From Nocardioides sp. (lineage in GTDB: Bacteria > Actinomycetota > Actinomycetes > Propionibacteriales > Nocardioidaceae), in contig JARICB010000131.1 in the NCBI GenBank assembly GCA_029264225.1, positions 1-5,104 on the forward strand: a DNA stretch of 5,104 nt, read 5' to 3'. How positions within the stretch are numbered: position 1 is the first letter of the stretch; every line of letters begins with the position of its first letter. A program made the translations under genes and the position numbers. The notes beneath the pieces were generated by a model. That model was not told the origin of the DNA, ran no database searches, and saw only the letters and a list, made by a program, of their open reading frames with translations. This document shows, piece after piece, positions 1 through 5,104 of this stretch.

Positions 1-396
1 GTGATGGTCGTTGCGACTCTGGAACTGCGCATCAACGACTCAAGCCATGCCTTGTCGGTCTGCCTACCCTTCGCCGGCCTGCACCCCTATCTGGTGCGGG
101 CAGCAGCACCGGCCCCGGTATCGGAGCGTGAGCGCGCCCAGATCGCCACCGCCTCCGACCTGTTGAACCGCGAGTTCGATCTGGTCCCGGTCGACGTGTC
201 CATCAGGCTGCGACCCACGCGCGTAGAGCCCGGCGATCTGACCGGGCTCACCCCAGGCACGGTGCTGCGTTTGCGGCACCCCGCCTCAGCCCCCCTGGAG
301 GTCGTCGTCGACGACACCCTGTTCGCCCATGCCACCGCCGGGTCCCGTGGACCCCGGCTTGCCGCCTTGATCGTCGGCACCCCCAAGGAGACCTGA
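1..396 (+). CDS. fliM: Flagellar motor switch protein FliM, C-terminal part (5' end outside window)
   Basis: FliM is a C-ring protein that binds phosphorylated CheY and, with FliG and FliN, sets rotation direction. The frame is open from base 1 and ends at TGA 394-396, giving 131 visible residues. Residues 3-30 (VVATLELRI...LSVCLPFAGLHPYL) resemble the end of the FliM middle domain, where a beta strand leads into the 'CLPY..L.P' segment. Residues about 60-126 match a SpoA (surface presentation of antigens) domain, with the 'LTGLTPGTVLRL' strand-turn-strand and a closing 'RLAALIVG' strand. FliM is usually about 320-350 residues, so roughly the first 200 lie upstream. The GTG at base 1 and the ATG at base 4 are therefore most likely internal codons. 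The alternative, a short stand-alone SpoA protein, is less likely because the middle-domain end is present before the SpoA domain. The stop shares one base with the fliN start. Confidence 0.88.
   Translation: MMVVATLELRINDSSHALSVCLPFAGLHPYLVRAAAPAPVSERERAQIATASDLLNREFDLVPVDVSIRLRPTRVEPGDLTGLTPGTVLRLRHPASAPLEVVVDDTLFAHATAGSRGPRLAALIVGTPKET
385..390 (+). promoter_or_regulatory. Ribosome binding site of fliN
   Basis: AAGGAG lies 5 bases before the ATG at 396. It is a near-perfect Shine-Dalgarno sequence and is the strongest such site in the window. It sits inside the last codons of fliM, so fliN can initiate on its own as well as by coupling to fliM termination (TGATG). This supports ATG 396 as the fliN start. 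Confidence 0.8.
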
Positions 397-1271
397 TGAG
401 CACTTCCCTGACCCCCGACGCCGCAGCCCTGGCCCTCAACGCCGGTGAGATCGCGGCCCGTGTGCTGCCCTCGGCCGAGAAGTTGACCTGCCCCGGCCCA
501 CAGCCGGGCACCGAGAACGTCATCGGCGCCTTCGCGGCCGCCGTGATGGCCGAGTTGGTAAGCCCCCTCCAGGGCCGAGTGGCCGTGCTGGTCGGCGCCG
601 ACCTGGTAGGCGCACTGGCGGCGAGCCCGATCGATGGTCTCGACCTGGCCGCCGCCGTACAGCCCACTCTGGACGCGATCGCCAAGTCCCTGGGTGCCGG
701 AGCTACGGCCGGCCAGGAGGTCGACCTCCAGTTCGTCGTGCCCGACCTGGATGGCAGCTTCACTGCGCTGCCGCTGCTCGGCTCCGGATTCGCGGCCGCT
801 GTGCTGTTGCCCGACACCGTGCTCGAGGCCGCCGCGGCACTGGCCAACGGGACTGCCCCAGAACCCACGGCCGCCCCGGCCGAGGTCGCCGAGGCGAGCG
901 TCGACGAGGCCGCTGCCGTGGCGAGCGCCAACGGCACTGCACCTGCTGGCGAGCCGGTAGCCGTCACCGTGCCTCCCCTCCCCCAGATGCCCGTTCCCCA
1001 GTCCGGACTGCCTGCCCGCGGCATCGAGATGCTGCATGGGGTTGACATGGAGTTGACGGTCGAGATCGGCCGTACCCGTCTCACCGTTCGCGAGGTCCTC
1101 GAGTTGGCCCCCGGTGCTGTGCTCGAGCTGGACCGGGCCGCTGGCAGCCCAGCCGACCTGCTGGTCAATGGGCGACTGATCGCCCGCGGCGAGGTCGTGG
1201 TGGTCGATGAGGACTTCGGCCTGCGGATCACCGAGATCGTCAGCGACGGCGCGCCGGTCTCACATGCTTGA
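396..1271 (+). CDS. fliN: Flagellar motor switch protein FliN, enlarged form with N-terminal extension
   Basis: This is a C-ring protein that pairs with FliM at the base of the rotor and helps dock export cargo. The 291 residues fall into three parts. Residues 1-145 form an Ala/Leu/Val-rich globular region; its 'GRVAVLVGADLVGAL' (60-74) and 'LDAIAKSLG' (92-100) are faintly like a CheC/CheX/FliM-middle fold. Residues 146-208 are an Ala/Pro/Glu linker with ANGTAP twice. Residues about 212-283 are a clear SpoA domain (MLHGVDMELTVEIG, LTVREVLELAPGAVLELDR, LLVNGRLIARGEVVVV, FGLRITEIV). Enteric FliN is about 137 residues, so this is roughly double. The layout recalls Bacillus FliY, but I cannot see the E..N phosphatase signature of CheC/FliY, so phosphatase activity is not supported. 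The start is fixed by the AAGGAG site. The last 8 bases overlap fliO. The SpoA assignment is firm; the fold of the N-terminal half is inference. Confidence 0.9.
   Translation: MSTSLTPDAAALALNAGEIAARVLPSAEKLTCPGPQPGTENVIGAFAAAVMAELVSPLQGRVAVLVGADLVGALAASPIDGLDLAAAVQPTLDAIAKSLGAGATAGQEVDLQFVVPDLDGSFTALPLLGSGFAAAVLLPDTVLEAAAALANGTAPEPTAAPAEVAEASVDEAAAVASANGTAPAGEPVAVTVPPLPQMPVPQSGLPARGIEMLHGVDMELTVEIGRTRLTVREVLELAPGAVLELDRAAGSPADLLVNGRLIARGEVVVVDEDFGLRITEIVSDGAPVSHA
843..944 (+). repeat. Duplicated ANGTAP motif in the FliN linker
   Basis: Codons for Ala-Asn-Gly-Thr-Ala-Pro occur at 843-860 and again at 927-944, differing at a few third positions. Both copies lie in the Ala/Pro/Glu-rich linker of FliN, followed by Glu-Pro or Gly-Glu-Pro. 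This could be a small internal duplication or simply low-complexity linker composition. Confidence 0.45.
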
Positions 1272-1704
1272 GCTCACCCTGCGACTGATCTTCTCCCTGG
1301 CGATCGTGCTCGGTCTGCTGTTCGGAGTGGTCAAGATCAGCGCCCGTCGCCTCGGCAACACCTCCGGTGCACCCGTTCGAGTGCTGCACCGTCAGTCGTT
1401 GAGTCGGGCCTCGTCGGTGTCGGTAGTCGCAGTCGGTTCCCGCCTCCTCGTCCTGGGCACTACCGACCAGCAGGTGCAGCTACTGACCGAACTGGCTCCG
1501 GAGGACCTGGCGGTCCCGGAGGCTGTGCTGACCGAGGCGACCCAGCTGATTCGCCCCGTGGGCGCACACCGCGCCCCCCGCAGCCCGGATCCGATCGACA
1601 ACAGCCGTCCGGCCCCAGTGGGTTCGCCCGCACTGGCCGGGTCACTGGTCAGCCCGCAGACGTGGCGTGCCGCTCGTCAGGCGATCAGTCGGCGGTCCGC
1701 ATGA
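1264..1704 (+). CDS. fliO: Flagellar biosynthesis protein FliO
   Basis: FliO is a small bitopic membrane protein that helps FliP oligomerise and so nucleates the export gate; it is not part of the finished pore. From ATG 1264 it has 146 residues. Residues 5-23 (TLRLIFSLAIVLGLLFGVV) form one transmembrane helix, followed by basic residues (KISARR), which places the rest in the cytoplasm. Residues 37-77 show the FliO pattern 'VRVLHRQSLSRASSVSVVAVGSRLLVLGTTDQQVQLLTEL'-like strands ending in a QxVxLLxEL element. Residues 78-125 are a Pro-rich linker. Residues 126-141 (GSLVSPQTWRAARQAI) look like the short tail motif of actinobacterial FliO. An ATG at 1207 in the same frame would add 19 residues without hydrophobic character, deep inside fliN, so 1264 is preferred. 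It overlaps fliN by 8 bases and fliP by 4 (ATGA). No strong ribosome binding site is visible, so it is probably translated by coupling. Confidence 0.87.
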   Translation: MLELTLRLIFSLAIVLGLLFGVVKISARRLGNTSGAPVRVLHRQSLSRASSVSVVAVGSRLLVLGTTDQQVQLLTELAPEDLAVPEAVLTEATQLIRPVGAHRAPRSPDPIDNSRPAPVGSPALAGSLVSPQTWRAARQAISRRSA

Positions 1705-1793
1705 ACTTTGCTTCATCCTCTCGGTGGTACGGGCGCGCCCTGGTGCTGGCGTGGACGGTAGTTCTTACCCTCACCGCGGGACCGGCATTCGCC
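1701..1793 (+). other. FliP signal peptide region
   Basis: The first 31 codons of fliP encode a positively charged start (Arg8, Arg12), a hydrophobic core and an AFA cleavage-type motif followed by a Pro/Gly-rich segment. FliP is known to be made with a cleaved signal sequence in many bacteria. The exact cleavage site (after Ala31 or the next Ala) is inferred by eye. Confidence 0.75.
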
Positions 1794-2498
1794 GCACCGC
1801 CGGATGGGCCGCAGGGACCCAAGGCGCCCGCCGGGCCCGAGATCACCGTCAACCTGGACGGTCTCAGCGACAATCCGAGCACCTCCATCATGGTGCTGAT
1901 CGGCATGACGCTGCTCTCGTTACTGCCGGCGATCCTGCTCACCTGCACCTGCTTCACCAAGGTCTTCGTGGTGCTCGGGCTGACCCGCAACGCTCTGGGC
2001 CTCCAGCAGACGCCGCCCAACCAGGTGCTCGCCGGGCTGGCCCTCTTCCTGAGCCTGTTCATCATGGCGCCAGTGCTCTCTGCCATCAACGACTCCGGTG
2101 TGCAGCCCTATCTCAAGGGAGACAAGTCGGCAGTCCAGGCCTTTGACAGCGGCGTCGAACCACTGCGGGACTTCATGCTGGACAACACCGGTGACGACGA
2201 ACTGCGCCTCCTCACCAGCGTCGCCGACCGCGACCTGCCCAAGAACCGCGCCGACGTCCCGCTCACCACGCTGATCCCCTCGTTCATCCTGAGTGAGCTC
2301 AAGCAGGCCTTCACCATCGGGTTCATCATCTTCATCCCGTTCCTGGTGATCGACATCGTCGTCTCCGGTGCGCTGATGGCGCTCGGCATGATGATGATGC
2401 CGCCCGTAATGGTGTCGCTGCCGTTCAAGTTGCTGCTCTTCGTGCTGATCGACGGCTGGGCCCTGGTGATCAAATCCCTTGTCTCAAGTTACGGATAG
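1701..2498 (+). CDS. fliP: Flagellar type III export pore protein FliP
   Basis: Five FliP subunits, with FliQ and FliR, build the inner-membrane export pore. From ATG 1701 the product is 265 residues, normal for the family. Residues 1-31 form a cleavable signal peptide: Arg near the start, hydrophobic 13-26, then GPAFA before APP; cleavage is likely after Ala31 or Ala32. Hydrophobic helices lie at about 62-82, 108-127, 201-224 and 242-260. Family hallmarks are TCFTKVFVVLGLTRNALG (84-100 region), the LQQTPPNQVLAGLALFL block (101-117), LIPSFILSELKQAFTIGF (191-208), and VSLPFKLLLFVLIDGW (238-253). The M-gate methionine loop reads GMMMMPP at 229-235, one Met more than the usual MMM. The ATG overlaps the fliO stop (ATGA), suggesting coupled translation. 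A GTG at 1662 would add 13 residues in front of the signal peptide and is rejected. The gene ends in TAG. Confidence 0.96.
   Translation: MNFASSSRWYGRALVLAWTVVLTLTAGPAFAAPPDGPQGPKAPAGPEITVNLDGLSDNPSTSIMVLIGMTLLSLLPAILLTCTCFTKVFVVLGLTRNALGLQQTPPNQVLAGLALFLSLFIMAPVLSAINDSGVQPYLKGDKSAVQAFDSGVEPLRDFMLDNTGDDELRLLTSVADRDLPKNRADVPLTTLIPSFILSELKQAFTIGFIIFIPFLVIDIVVSGALMALGMMMMPPVMVSLPFKLLLFVLIDGWALVIKSLVSSYG
2388..2399 (+). other. FliP M-gate methionine run (four ATG codons)
   Basis: Four consecutive ATG codons encode Met230-Met233 in the loop GMMMMPP of FliP. In characterised FliP proteins a conserved methionine cluster of three forms the M-gate that seals the export pore at rest. The position before PP is often Val or Leu (for example MMMVPP or MMMLPP); here it is Met. 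Confidence 0.8.
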
Positions 2499-2503
2499 CG
2501 CCG

Positions 2504-2773
2504 ATGACCGACACCGCCATTATCGAGATCGCACTGCGCACCATGATGGTCGCGCTCAAGCTGTCTGCGCCCATCCTGATCACTTCACTGGTCATCGGGT
2601 TCACCGTCTCGCTGTTCCAGTCGATGACCCAGATCCAGGAGTTCACCCTCGCGTTCGTGCCCAAGCTGGTCGGGGTGGGCCTGGCCCTGCTGTTCTGCGG
2701 GAACTGGATGCTGCACACGCTGGTCACCTTCTCGATCGACCTGTTCGAGTCGCTGCCCTCCCTGTTGCAGTAG
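2504..2773 (+). CDS. fliQ: Flagellar type III export gate protein FliQ
   Basis: FliQ is a small two-helix membrane protein; about four copies pack around the FliP-FliR core. The 89 residues match the family length exactly. The first hydrophobic helix covers about 13-37 (TMMVALKLSAPILITSLVIGFTVSL). The conserved turn FQSMTQIQEFTLAFVPK (38-54) carries the TQIQE motif typical of FliQ, and the second helix covers about 55-76. The ATG lies 5 bases after the fliP stop with only a weak GGA (2493-2495) upstream, so initiation probably depends on ribosomes finishing fliP. The gene ends in TAG. The same reading frame continues through GCG ACG directly into the GTG start of fliR. Confidence 0.95.
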   Translation: MTDTAIIEIALRTMMVALKLSAPILITSLVIGFTVSLFQSMTQIQEFTLAFVPKLVGVGLALLFCGNWMLHTLVTFSIDLFESLPSLLQ

Positions 2774-2779
2774 GCGACG

Positions 2780-3541
2780 GTGACCCTCACCTTCGCGGGA
2801 GAACCGCTCATCGCCTACATACTCGCCGCGACCCGGATCGTGGCCTGGCTCTTTGTCGTGCCGCCGTTCTCGGGACGATCGGTGCCCCCCACCGCGAAGA
2901 TCCTGCTCGCCCTGGGCATGGCATTCGCCGTCGTGCCTGATGCCCGGGACATTCCCAGCTCCTCGATCGGGCTGCTCATGACGGTCGGAACCCAGGTACT
3001 CATCGGCCTGGCCCTCGGCTACGTCACCCACCTGCTGCTCGCCGCGCTCACCGCGGCAGGCAGCATGATCGACCTCTTCGGCGGCTTCGCGCTGGCCCAG
3101 GGCTTCGACCCGTTGTCGATGAACCAGAACACCGTCTTCGGCAAGATGCACCAACTACTTGCCACGGCACTGCTCTTCGGCAGCGGCGCACACCTGATCG
3201 TCATGGGCGGACTGTTGCGCACCTTCCACTTCCTGCCCCTGGGCCAGACCCCCGACTGGTCGCTGACACCCGACGTCATGATCACGGCGTTCTCGATGTT
3301 CTTCCTGACCGCGGTGCAGATCGCACTACCGATGATCGCGGTGCTCTTCCTGGCCGACCTGGGCTTGGCCCTGCTGACCAAGGTCGCTCCGCAGCTCAAC
3401 GCGCTCAACGTCATGTTCCCGGCCAAGATCGGGCTCACCCTGCTGCTGTTGAGCATGACGCTTCCGGTGCTCCCGATGGCCCTGTCGCGACTGGTTCAAC
3501 TGGTCAACGAGGCAGCCGCCGCGATGGTCGGGGCGGGGTGA
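2780..3541 (+). CDS. fliR: Flagellar type III export gate protein FliR
   Basis: One FliR subunit completes the export pore with FliP and FliQ and contacts FlhB. The product is 253 residues, about the family norm of 255-265, and almost entirely hydrophobic, with helices at roughly 10-30, 39-53, 63-92, 127-146, 166-199 and 215-238. Diagnostic segments are the first helix with 'ATRIVAWLFVVPPFSGRSVPP' character (17-37), 'GGFALAQGFDP' (101-111), the 'Q-N' polar stretch at 115-117, and 'APQLNALNVMFPAKIG' (203-218), the FliR counterpart of 'PQ.NVF..G.P.KI'. The GTG at 2780 is the first start after the in-frame fliQ stop at 2771-2773, leaving a gap of 6 bases; the Shine-Dalgarno match is weak. No fusion to FlhB, such as is known in some clostridia, is present: flhB starts as a separate gene 4 bases downstream. 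Confidence 0.95.
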   Translation: MTLTFAGEPLIAYILAATRIVAWLFVVPPFSGRSVPPTAKILLALGMAFAVVPDARDIPSSSIGLLMTVGTQVLIGLALGYVTHLLLAALTAAGSMIDLFGGFALAQGFDPLSMNQNTVFGKMHQLLATALLFGSGAHLIVMGGLLRTFHFLPLGQTPDWSLTPDVMITAFSMFFLTAVQIALPMIAVLFLADLGLALLTKVAPQLNALNVMFPAKIGLTLLLLSMTLPVLPMALSRLVQLVNEAAAAMVGAG

Positions 3542-3542
3542 T
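3535..3542 (+). promoter_or_regulatory. Ribosome binding site of flhB, overlapping the fliR stop
   Basis: GGGGTGAT is close to the consensus GGAGGTGAT and ends 3 bases before the ATG at 3546. The fliR stop codon TGA (3539-3541) lies within it, so termination of fliR and initiation of flhB occur on the same site. Confidence 0.5.
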
Positions 3543-3545
3543 CCG

Positions 3546-4688
3546 ATGAGTGAGGAGAAGACCGAGCAGCCCACCGCGCAGAAGCGCAAGAAGAACCGCA
3601 AGGAAGGTCAGGTCCCGCGCAGCAAGGACCTCGGCTCCTGGACGTCCCTGTTCGTCGTCTTGCTGATTGCTCCGCTCCTGCTGGGCCGTGAACTGACGGC
3701 GCTGCGCGAGATCATGGTGCGCTCGTTCACCATCGATGGCCGCGCCGACGTCGCCGATGCTCGCGGCCTGATGGCCGACGGACTCCAGCATGTCTTCATC
3801 GCGATCGGGCTGCTTGGCTCCATAGTGCTCGTGGTCGGCGTGGCCGCAGCCCTGTCCCAGGGTGGCTTCTTCCTGGCGACCAAGACCGTGCAACCCAAGT
3901 TGTCCAAACTGAGCCCGATCAAGGGCCTCAAGCGGATGTTCGGGATGAACGCCTTGTGGGAGGGACTGAAGATGCTCGTCAAGGCCAGCGTGGTGACCGT
4001 GCTGGTCTACTTCGCGGTCCAGCGACTGATGCCGCTGCTGGGCGGCATGGTCCCGATCCAGGTCATGATCGAGACCGTGAGCCACGATGCGCTCTCGTTG
4101 ATGCGCACCGTCTCGGTCGCCGGCATCCTGATGGCCGCAGTCGACTACATCTTCCAGCGCAAGCGCATGGGCAAGCAGACCCGGATGACCAAGCACGAGG
4201 TCAAACAGGAAAACAAGCAGTCCGAGGGCGACCCGATGCTCAAGGGCGCAATCCGCTCCCGGCAACTCGCCGCCTCTCGCAACCGGATGATGTCCGATGT
4301 TCCGCAGGCCGACGTCGTGCTCGTCAACCCCACCCACGTCGCCGTCGCGCTGCGCTACGACGCGGAGAAGGGGGCTCCACGCGTCGTGGCACGTGGCGCC
4401 GGTGTGATCGCCCAGAAGATCCGCGAGACCGCCACCGAGGCCCGCGTACCGCTGGTCAGCGACGTCCCCCTGGCCCGCGCGCTCTACCGCAGCACCACTG
4501 TCGGCCAAGAGATCCCGGCCGAACTGTTCGCCGCTGTTGCCCAGGTCATGGCCTTCGTGATCAGCCGTCGCAACCAGGGCCAGGGCGGCGGTCAGCACCG
4601 CAGCCCGCGGGCCGAGGAAGACCTGCCGGAGGTGGCCCGTGGAGGTCGTCGTCGAAAACCCTCAGCATCGCCTTCTCCCGGACGATAG
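3546..4688 (+). CDS. flhB: Flagellar export switch protein FlhB
   Basis: FlhB sits at the export gate and, after self-cleavage, switches secretion from rod/hook proteins to filament proteins. The 380 residues equal the usual length. The N-terminus has the hallmark EKTEQPTAQKRKK...EGQVPRSKDL (4-29). Four hydrophobic helices follow at about 31-48, 82-104, 141-163 and 185-204. A charged linker holds the RMGKQTRMTKHEVKQE-type segment (207-222), then DPMLKGAIRSRQ and DVPQADVVLVNPTHVAVALRY (251-271). The autocleavage motif NPTH is intact at 261-264, so cleavage after Asn261 would release a 119-residue C-terminal fragment. 'VPLVSDVPLARALY' (301-314) and 'GQEIPAELFAAVAQVMAFV' (320-338) complete the domain. 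Residues 341-380 form a Gly/Arg/Pro-rich basic tail with low conservation. The start lies 4 bases after the fliR stop, with a GGGGTGAT site. It ends in TAG, followed by the operon's only sizeable gap. Confidence 0.96.
   Translation: MSEEKTEQPTAQKRKKNRKEGQVPRSKDLGSWTSLFVVLLIAPLLLGRELTALREIMVRSFTIDGRADVADARGLMADGLQHVFIAIGLLGSIVLVVGVAAALSQGGFFLATKTVQPKLSKLSPIKGLKRMFGMNALWEGLKMLVKASVVTVLVYFAVQRLMPLLGGMVPIQVMIETVSHDALSLMRTVSVAGILMAAVDYIFQRKRMGKQTRMTKHEVKQENKQSEGDPMLKGAIRSRQLAASRNRMMSDVPQADVVLVNPTHVAVALRYDAEKGAPRVVARGAGVIAQKIRETATEARVPLVSDVPLARALYRSTTVGQEIPAELFAAVAQVMAFVISRRNQGQGGGQHRSPRAEEDLPEVARGGRRRKPSASPSPGR
4326..4337 (+). other. FlhB NPTH autocleavage motif
   Basis: Codons AAC CCC ACC CAC encode Asn261-Pro-Thr-His. 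In the FlhB/YscU family this loop cleaves itself between Asn and Pro by Asn cyclisation. All four residues are intact, so a functional substrate-specificity switch is expected. Confidence 0.9.
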
Positions 4689-4761
4689 GGCCAATGACTC
4701 CAGGACGGGGTTGCAGTGGTGCCAGGGACGGCGCGCCCTCGACTGACCCCGGAGAACGCCG
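4689..4761 (+). other. flhB-flhA intergenic spacer with a possible 23-codon ORF
   Basis: This 73-base spacer is the only gap longer than 6 bases in the window. It contains an ATG at 4694 opening a 23-codon frame (begins MTPGRG, ends PGERR) that stops at TGA 4763-4765. That stop overlaps the proposed TTG start of flhA in a TTGA arrangement. An AGGG at 4687-4690 is a poor, very close ribosome site. I see no long hairpin with a U-run, hence no terminator; a GGCGCGCC palindrome at 4730-4737 is likely just high-GC composition. The mini-ORF may be chance, or a leader whose translation couples to flhA. No homology is recognised. Confidence 0.3.
4751..4754 (+). promoter_or_regulatory. Ribosome binding site of flhA
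   Basis: GGAG (within CGGAGAA) lies 7 bases before TTG 4762. This is standard spacing and is the evidence that decides the start codon, since no ATG or GTG lies between the in-frame stop at 4744-4746 and this TTG. Confidence 0.6.
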
Positions 4762-5104
4762 TTGAAGCGCCTGACCCAGCTTGCCGTGCCCGTTGGCATC
4801 GTTTTCATCGTGGTGATGCTCGTCGTCCCACTGCCGACAGTCGTGCTGGACCTGCTGATTGCCATGAACATCACCGGCGCCCTGCTGGTGCTGATGGTCG
4901 CCATGTTCGTCCGCGGACCATTGGACTTTGCCGCCTTCCCTGCCGTCATCCTGGTCATGACGCTGTTCCGGCTGGCGCTGAACGTCTCGGCGACCCGCCT
5001 GGTGCTCCTCGACGCCGATGCCGGCAAGGTGATCGAGACCTTCGGCCACTTCGTGGTCGGCGGCTCGCTGGTGGTGGGCCTGATCATCTTCGCGATCCTG
5101 CTGA
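4762..5104 (+). CDS. flhA: Flagellar export protein FlhA, N-terminal part (3' end outside window)
   Basis: FlhA forms a nonameric ring at the export gate that uses the proton motive force and whose cytoplasmic domain docks chaperone-substrate complexes. The frame encodes 114 residues before the window edge, about one sixth of a typical 690-residue protein. Visible are a first hydrophobic segment at 8-24, a second at 28-49, then the hallmark [11 protein letters not shown] (50-60), [17 protein letters not shown] (67-83), and [15 protein letters not shown] (87-101), leading into another membrane helix that runs off the edge. These blocks are the most conserved part of the FlhA/InvA/LcrD family. 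The start is inferred as TTG 4762: an in-frame stop lies at 4744-4746 and a GGAG site is well placed. The next candidate, GTG 4786, would cut into the first helix and lacks a site. The gene is probably co-transcribed with flhB. Confidence 0.93.
   Translation, partial: MKRLTQLAVPVGIVFIVVMLVVPLPTVVLDLLIAMNITGALLVLMVAMFVRGPLDFAAFPAVILVMTLFRLALNVSATRLVLLDADAGKVIETFGHFVVGGSLVVGLIIFAILL

Noticed and set aside
87..1231. Minus-strand open frames of more than 300 codons opposite fliM/fliN
   Set aside because: Two overlapping frames with low-complexity Gly/Ala/Ser/Arg translation; the + strand carries recognisable SpoA domains in fliM and fliN, so these are composition artefacts.
1207..1263. Upstream ATG 1207 as the fliO start
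   Set aside because: It adds 19 polar residues before the membrane helix and deepens the overlap with fliN to 65 bases; ATG 1264 places the transmembrane helix at the N-terminus as in the family.
1662..1700. Upstream GTG 1662 as the fliP start
   Set aside because: It would put 13 residues ahead of a normal signal peptide; ATG 1701 gives the ATGA overlap with fliO and a proper signal sequence.
2500..2507. GCCGATGA at the fliQ start as a sigma-28-type -10 element
   Set aside because: It matches 7 of 8 positions but has no TAAA at the required spacing and coincides with the fliQ start codon, so it is probably chance.
3504..4598. Long minus-strand open frame (364 codons) opposite flhB
   Set aside because: Its His/Gly/Asp/Arg-rich translation is typical of the antisense of high-GC coding DNA, it matches no family I recognise, and it lies wholly opposite clearly identified fliR/flhB.
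4681..4688. GACGATAG as a flagellar sigma-28/WhiG-type -10 element (consensus GCCGATAA)
   Set aside because: No TAAA-like -35 at about 15 bases upstream; the nearest A-rich stretch is 23 bases away, and the site spans the flhB stop codon.
4724..4739. AGGG/CCCT with internal GGCGCGCC as a hairpin terminator before flhA
   Set aside because: The stem is only 4 base pairs in the long form, there is no following T-run, and flhA continues the operon directly.
3956..4765. Second + strand frame of 269 codons inside flhB
   Set aside because: Arg/Gly/Pro-rich out-of-frame translation of flhB. Only its last 23 codons, in the flhB-flhA spacer, lie outside flhB, and these are treated separately.

Overview
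This window is a continuous stretch of a flagellar structural operon, all on the + strand. It carries the 3' end of fliM, then complete fliN, fliO, fliP, fliQ, fliR and flhB, and the 5' end of flhA. The two edge genes are cut only by the window. The base composition is high in G+C and codon third positions are mostly G or C. Together with an FliO tail ending in a 'GSLVSPQTWR'-type motif and a long Ala/Pro-rich FliN, this suggests a motile actinobacterium, perhaps of the Nocardioides/Propionibacteriales type. That taxonomic reading is an inference, not something the window proves.

Layout. Positions 1-1271 encode the motor-switch (C-ring) part: the FliM C-terminal SpoA domain, then an enlarged FliN. 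Positions 1264-3541 encode the membrane core of the flagellar type III export gate: FliO (assembly factor), FliP, FliQ and FliR. Positions 3546-4688 encode FlhB, the substrate-specificity switch with its self-cleaving NPTH motif. From 4762 to the edge lies the N-terminal membrane part of FlhA, the export engine. Genes overlap or nearly abut (fliM/fliN share 1 base, fliN/fliO overlap by 8, fliO/fliP by 4, later gaps are 4-6 bases). The exception is a 73-base gap between flhB and flhA. The arrangement indicates one polycistronic message with translational coupling. I found no convincing promoter or terminator inside it.

How they work together. FliM and FliN form the rotor switch that reads CheY-P and also docks export cargo. 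FliO helps assemble the FliP5-FliQ4-FliR1 pore. FlhB wraps the pore and switches export from hook to filament substrates. The FlhA ring couples export to the proton motive force.

Novelty. I do not see an undescribed system here; it is a conventional flagellar export locus. Points worth a second look are modest: the unusual N-terminal extension of FliN; the same-frame fliQ-stop-fliR junction with only two sense codons between; a probable TTG start for flhA that overlaps the stop of a tiny upstream ORF; a four-methionine run at the FliP M-gate; and frequent TAG stops in a high-GC operon.
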